Under the pieces are notes generated by a model, which saw only the letters and a program-made list of their open reading frames with translations, had not been told where the DNA came from and did no database searches. Below, piece by piece: positions 5,292 to 9,092 of a stretch of 9,092 bases of DNA. Position 1 is the first letter of the stretch, and each line of letters starts with the position of its first letter. Both the position numbers and the translations under genes were made by a program. Source of the stretch: an uncultured bacterium (GTDB taxonomy: Bacteria; Cyanobacteriota; Vampirovibrionia; Gastranaerophilales; Gastranaerophilaceae); contig USEW01000071.1 of NCBI GenBank assembly GCA_900553845.1, positions 1 to 9,092 on the forward strand, in the 5' to 3' direction.

Positions 5292-6857
5292 ATGAATACA
5301 TCATCAACAACAAATCAAGAACAATCAAGTTGGACTCCAAAACATTCACCGTGGCTTTTAGCATTACCAACAATGTTATCAGCGTTTATGTTTGTGTTGG
5401 ACGAAACTATTGCAAACGTGGCGCTTCCTCATATGGCAGGTTCATTTTCAGTTTCACGTGAGGAATCAACCTGGATATTAACAAGCTACCTTGTTGCTTC
5501 AGGTATAATAATCCCAACGGTTGACTGGTTTTGTAAAGTTATGGGGAGAAAGAATTTTTTCATTTTTAGTATAGTTCTTTTTACTTTTTCGTCATTTTTA
5601 TGCGGTATTTCAAACTCAATGGGCATGATGATATTCGCTCGTATTCTTCAGGGGTTTGGTGGTGGTGGACTTCTTCCCATAAGTCAGTCTGTTTTGCTTG
5701 AATCTTTTCCGCCAAGTAAACGGCCGCAAGCCATGTCAGCTTTTGGATTGGTTGTTGTTATAGCTCCTATTATCGGACCTGTCATTGGTGGGTATATAAC
5801 CGAAAATTATAGCTGGCCTTGGATTTTCTTTATTAATGTACCTATTGGGTTCATAGCAGTTTATTTAACAAAAATATTTTTGGAAGATCCACCTTATGCA
5901 CAAAAACAAAATAATGTTAAAATAGATGCTTTGGGATTCTTTTTATTAACATTATTTTTAGTTACATTACAGGTGACACTTGATAAGGGTAACAATGCCG
6001 ACTGGTTTAATGCAACGTGGATATGTCAACTTGCAACGGTTTCGGTTATTTCAGCTATTCTATTTGTAATCTACCAGCTTAAAACAAAAGACCCGCTTGT
6101 TGATTTAACGGTCTTTAAAGACAAAAACTACGCAATAGCAACAGGTGTTCAGATTGTAATGCAAGCTGTTTTACTTGCCTCGTTAACAATATTACCTCAG
6201 TTTTTACAGGGTTTGATGGGGTATGATGCATATTTAAGTGGATTATCCATGATGCCGCGTGGTTTGGGATCACTTTTTGCCATGGTTATTTGCGGTACTT
6301 TGTCAAATAAAATAGATCCAAGACTTATGGTTGGTCTTGGTCTTGCTTCAATGGGACTTGGAGGTTGGTTTTTGGGTGAATTAAATCTTGAAATGGCAAA
6401 TGCAAACATTTATTTTCCAAACTTTTTATTTGGATTAGGTTTAGGACTTGCTATGATTCCTATTATCTCACTATCTGTTATAACTCTTCGCAATGACCAG
6501 ATGACAAATGCTTCAGGACTTCAAAACTTACTTAAAAATATAGGCGGAGCAATTGGAACTTCAATTGTGGCTACTTTAATTACAAGGTATTCACAAATTC
6601 ACCAGCACTATATGATAAGCAGCCTGCACGATCTTAATTCGGTTTACGAAGTAAAACTTAATACTGTGAAAGCCGGTTTAATGCAGTATTTTGACCCTGT
6701 TACATCTTCATATATGGCACAATATTCAATTTATGGTGATTTACAAACACAGGCGACATTGTGGGGATTTATTGAAGTATTTAGACTTTTTGCAATAGCT
6801 TCTTTTACTATTATTCCACTTTTATTGCTGTTAAAAACTGCAAAAAATAAAAATTAA
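5292..6857 (+). CDS. emrB: EmrB-like MFS drug:H+ antiporter (DHA2 family, 14 TM)
   Basis: A 521-residue inner-membrane pump, close to the 512 residues of E. coli EmrB; relatives expel hydrophobic drugs in exchange for protons. Family blocks in order: 'LDETIANVALP' (36-46), a motif A-like loop 'DWFCKVMGRK' (78-87), motif B with 'RILQGFGGGG' (Arg117), 'PPSKRPQAMS' (140-149), motif C 'IAPIIGPVIGGYI' (157-169) and 'WPWIFFINVPIG' (175-186). Hydrophobic segments continue to the end, consistent with 14 helices, with a periplasmic-type loop rich in polar residues near 'HQHYMISSLHDLNSVYEV' before the last helix. Motif A starts with Asp where EmrB has Gly. The ATG at 5292 is only four bases after the emrA stop; the emrA TAA merges with a weak AAGG (5286-5289), implying translational coupling. 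It is last in the operon. Its stop overlaps the stop of the convergent gene. Confidence 0.93.
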   Translation: MNTSSTTNQEQSSWTPKHSPWLLALPTMLSAFMFVLDETIANVALPHMAGSFSVSREESTWILTSYLVASGIIIPTVDWFCKVMGRKNFFIFSIVLFTFSSFLCGISNSMGMMIFARILQGFGGGGLLPISQSVLLESFPPSKRPQAMSAFGLVVVIAPIIGPVIGGYITENYSWPWIFFINVPIGFIAVYLTKIFLEDPPYAQKQNNVKIDALGFFLLTLFLVTLQVTLDKGNNADWFNATWICQLATVSVISAILFVIYQLKTKDPLVDLTVFKDKNYAIATGVQIVMQAVLLASLTILPQFLQGLMGYDAYLSGLSMMPRGLGSLFAMVICGTLSNKIDPRLMVGLGLASMGLGGWFLGELNLEMANANIYFPNFLFGLGLGLAMIPIISLSVITLRNDQMTNASGLQNLLKNIGGAIGTSIVATLITRYSQIHQHYMISSLHDLNSVYEVKLNTVKAGLMQYFDPVTSSYMAQYSIYGDLQTQATLWGFIEVFRLFAIASFTIIPLLLLLKTAKNKN

Positions 6858-9076
6858 GCGTTTTGAATATTAGTTTTTGGTATTGTCCGCTCAGATAACT
6901 TTTTCTTACCTATTAATTTTGACATAAATTGGAAATATTTACCTTTTAATCCTCGGGCATTTTGATTTTTTTCCTCCAATTGTTCAATCTGTTCTTTTGA
7001 TTTTCTTAAAATAGGCATTCCTATTGAACTTCTTGAAGTAATGTCCATAACCGTTTGAGAAGTAGCTGTAATTGCGGACATTCCAATAAGTGATTTATGA
7101 TACTGTGGTTCAAAGGTTGTATTAAATAGTTTAATAAACATAGAAGAATACATTAAGCTAGAAATTCGCTGAACAATACGTTCCTTAGCTTTTTGCCAAG
7201 CGCCTTCTTTGTCTTCACCATTTGATTTTAACATCACCATATTATAATTATCAGCGATTAGGAATAAACTTGCCACACCGCTTGATATAAGTTTAGTAAC
7301 TAAAGCCATATCTGCGTTTGAATTTGATGATGTATTTTGGTTATTAAATGAATCATAAGAACAATTTTTTACATACTTTTTAAACTCTTTGTCGCTTAAA
7401 CTTAATTTGTCATTTAGATCCCGATATGCATTTGTCATAATGCCTAACTTATTGACGCCTTTTCCTTTGCCCTCCTTGTTAAGATCCATAAAATCTCTTA
7501 TACCTTTGCCAACTGTGGATTGTTTAATAGCATCAATTGATGTTATACCACTTATCAAACTTGAAAATATTTTATAAGGGAACATTAAGCAACTTTTTGC
7601 AAATCGTGGAACACCCAATAAAAAGTCAACTATAGGTTGTGCAAACTTGCGATTTATTGTTCCGAATTTTATTTTATCAGGTATTTTGTCGCTTTTGTTT
7701 ATACTTTTAATTATTTCTTCATAGTTATCGGCAAGTTTGTCAAATCCGTTGTCTCTTAATTTTTTAGTAAGTTTTTCAAAATCAGATTTATCAACCTCAA
7801 GAGTTTTTGTTGTAAGCTGTTTGTATTTTTTATTGTATGCACTTGAAACTTTATCCATAAATTCTTTAACAGCCGGTATTTTCTTCAACCCCTTGCCGCC
7901 AAGCCCGATAGCAATGGACAAGCCTATATATTTGTAAAGAGTATTTAAAGTAAACAATCCTTTTTCATCTTCTTTTTTAGCTTCTTTATTATGGTTATTG
8001 GACGTTATCGCTGTATAGTTAAATTTTTTACCGGTTTTCTTTTCTTCAATCTGATTATATTTTTGCGCTTGTTCTTTGTTAACAAAAAATACAGGTTTTC
8101 CGGCAAGTGTACGTGATAATGTTTCACTTAACAATACAGTTGTTGCAATAATTAAAGGAGAAGCCCAACTTGTGGCGTTCACAATTTGAGTTAAAGCGCC
8201 AAGTGTAATAAGTTGAAGATAAGCAGTTGTTCCAATCCGAACAAGTTCCTGATTCCGTCTTATTTTACCTTCTTTTGCGGATTCATTCGGGTCATTTGTA
8301 ACCAAACTTGCAAGGTTATAAGCATCATTTGCAAGGAAATATGTAGAGACACCGCCTGATACAAGACGATTTAATGAACGCTCATGAACTGTATTATATT
8401 TGCCGGCTTTTGGGTCAAAAAATTTTTGTGATATTTTAAATATGGCATCATCAGTATTAACTTCCGGATCCTGCATAATTTTTGACACTTGCTCAACCAT
8501 GCCTTTTAACGCATTATATTTTTTTTCAGCACGTGCTTTTTTACGGATATTTTTCAAAAATTTTGTATTGTATAGAGTATCAAAAATATTATCTTTATTC
8601 GTTTTAAATAATTTTTTAACAAGATTTGAAGAACCTTTTAATGCCCAATTTATTATATCAAATGGCATTTTAACTATTGGATATACAGCGGCTTCAAATA
8701 CTAAACGCAAGACACCTTTTTCTTTAAATTTTATCTTATCACCATTAATTTTTATATTATCAGGCAAATGTTTTTTTGTTGAATTAAGAAGCTCTTTTGG
8801 GTCAATCCCTGTAGTTTTTTTAACTTTTTCAAAAATTTTCTTATAATCACTTATTTCATCATTATAGCCGCTTAAGAATTTTACCATTTTCTTAAAATCA
8901 TCAAAAAAAGAGCCTCCAAAACTTATCGATGACGATGATTGTTTTAAAGGCTCTTTCTTTATATCTTTTTTAATGACTAAATTATCAATTTTTGAGACAC
9001 TTCTCCATTTTATTTTTTCATTTCTAATTATTTTACGGTTTTTCTCGACACCCGCTTCATAATAACTTAACTGCAT
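6854..9076 (-). CDS. Unknown 740-residue protein with internal duplication and SISFGG motif
   Basis: I do not recognise a characterised family. The ATG at 9076 is chosen because GAGGA lies five bases upstream; an ATG at 9088 and a TTG at 9091 are alternatives. The protein is Lys- and Asn-rich with no signal peptide. A basic N-terminus leads to 'SSSSISFGGSFFDDF' (47-61). Two related halves are visible: 'LVSGGVSTYFLANDAYNL' (238-255) resembles 'LISSGVASLFLIADNYNM' (596-613), and each is followed about 80-90 residues later by 'VFFVNKEQAQKYNQIEEK' (329-346) or 'MPILRKSKEQIEQLEEK' (687-703). An upstream pair is 'MPFDIINWALKG' (137-148) and 'FPYKIFSSLISG' (499-510). The offset is about 358-362 residues. 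Moderately hydrophobic stretches (about 283-320 and 379-395) could be membrane-associated, but I cannot decide on true TM helices. The linker (about 355-375) is charged and Asn-rich. It converges on the pump gene with overlapping stops and shares no obvious function with it. Confidence 0.85.
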   Translation of the reverse strand: MQLSYYEAGVEKNRKIIRNEKIKWRSVSKIDNLVIKKDIKKEPLKQSSSSISFGGSFFDDFKKMVKFLSGYNDEISDYKKIFEKVKKTTGIDPKELLNSTKKHLPDNIKINGDKIKFKEKGVLRLVFEAAVYPIVKMPFDIINWALKGSSNLVKKLFKTNKDNIFDTLYNTKFLKNIRKKARAEKKYNALKGMVEQVSKIMQDPEVNTDDAIFKISQKFFDPKAGKYNTVHERSLNRLVSGGVSTYFLANDAYNLASLVTNDPNESAKEGKIRRNQELVRIGTTAYLQLITLGALTQIVNATSWASPLIIATTVLLSETLSRTLAGKPVFFVNKEQAQKYNQIEEKKTGKKFNYTAITSNNHNKEAKKEDEKGLFTLNTLYKYIGLSIAIGLGGKGLKKIPAVKEFMDKVSSAYNKKYKQLTTKTLEVDKSDFEKLTKKLRDNGFDKLADNYEEIIKSINKSDKIPDKIKFGTINRKFAQPIVDFLLGVPRFAKSCLMFPYKIFSSLISGITSIDAIKQSTVGKGIRDFMDLNKEGKGKGVNKLGIMTNAYRDLNDKLSLSDKEFKKYVKNCSYDSFNNQNTSSNSNADMALVTKLISSGVASLFLIADNYNMVMLKSNGEDKEGAWQKAKERIVQRISSLMYSSMFIKLFNTTFEPQYHKSLIGMSAITATSQTVMDITSRSSIGMPILRKSKEQIEQLEEKNQNARGLKGKYFQFMSKLIGKKKLSERTIPKTNIQNA

Positions 9077-9092
9077 TAATATCCTCATCAAA

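Noticed and set aside
8400..8846. 148-residue plus-strand open frame
   Set aside because: It is antisense to the 740-residue gene, which has a good ribosome-binding site and an internal domain repeat. The frame is Phe/Ser-rich, as expected for the complement of a Lys-rich coding strand.
9077..9091. Start of the 740-residue protein at TTG 9091 or ATG 9088
   Set aside because: The GAGGA between them and the ATG at 9076 is correctly spaced for 9076, and no upstream site can be judged because the window ends.

Overview
The window is AT-rich DNA that is almost fully coding and has two repeat-bearing gaps (1682-1997 and 3423-3851). It looks like a chromosome segment of a low-GC, double-membraned bacterium. 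An outer-membrane-factor gene with a signal peptide sits beside an EmrAB-type pump, which only makes sense in a diderm cell. The low GC, the lysine- and asparagine-rich proteins, an N-terminal 'SISFGG' motif in the large unknown protein and the structured intergenic repeats make Gastranaerophilales (Vampirovibrionia/Melainabacteria) my first guess. That placement is inference from general impression, not from a marker gene.

Layout from left to right. (1) 2-1681, plus strand: the C-terminal part of a UvrD-type helicase fused to a RecB/Cas4-like PD-(D/E)XK nuclease with four cysteines placed for an iron-sulfur cluster; its 5' end lies outside the window. (2) 1682-2005: a degenerate, locally GC-richer array of about three 111-124 bp units. 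The last two contain a 67-bp direct repeat, each copy folding into a hairpin followed by T5; the second copy runs into the stop codon of the next gene. (3) 1998-3422, minus strand: a TolC/OprM/NodT-like outer-membrane channel. (4) 3423-3851: a divergent control region with a 52-bp dyad over back-to-back promoter-like elements, followed by two 125-bp tandem units that end at the start codon of the regulator gene. (5) 3852-6857, plus strand: an operon of a MarR-family regulator, an EmrA-like membrane-fusion protein and an EmrB-like 14-TM MFS pump. (6) 6854-9076, minus strand: a 740-residue protein of unknown function with an internal duplication, whose stop codon overlaps that of the pump gene tail to tail.

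Functional reading: genes 3 and 5 together encode a complete tripartite drug-efflux machine (inner-membrane pump, periplasmic adaptor, outer-membrane channel) with its own MarR-type repressor. The dyad between the two divergent arms is the natural candidate operator, so one regulator could control both. The helicase-nuclease belongs to double-strand-break processing and appears unrelated. The most unusual items are the two repeat arrays and the duplicated 740-residue protein. I see no CRISPR array, tRNA, rRNA, transposase or prophage gene.
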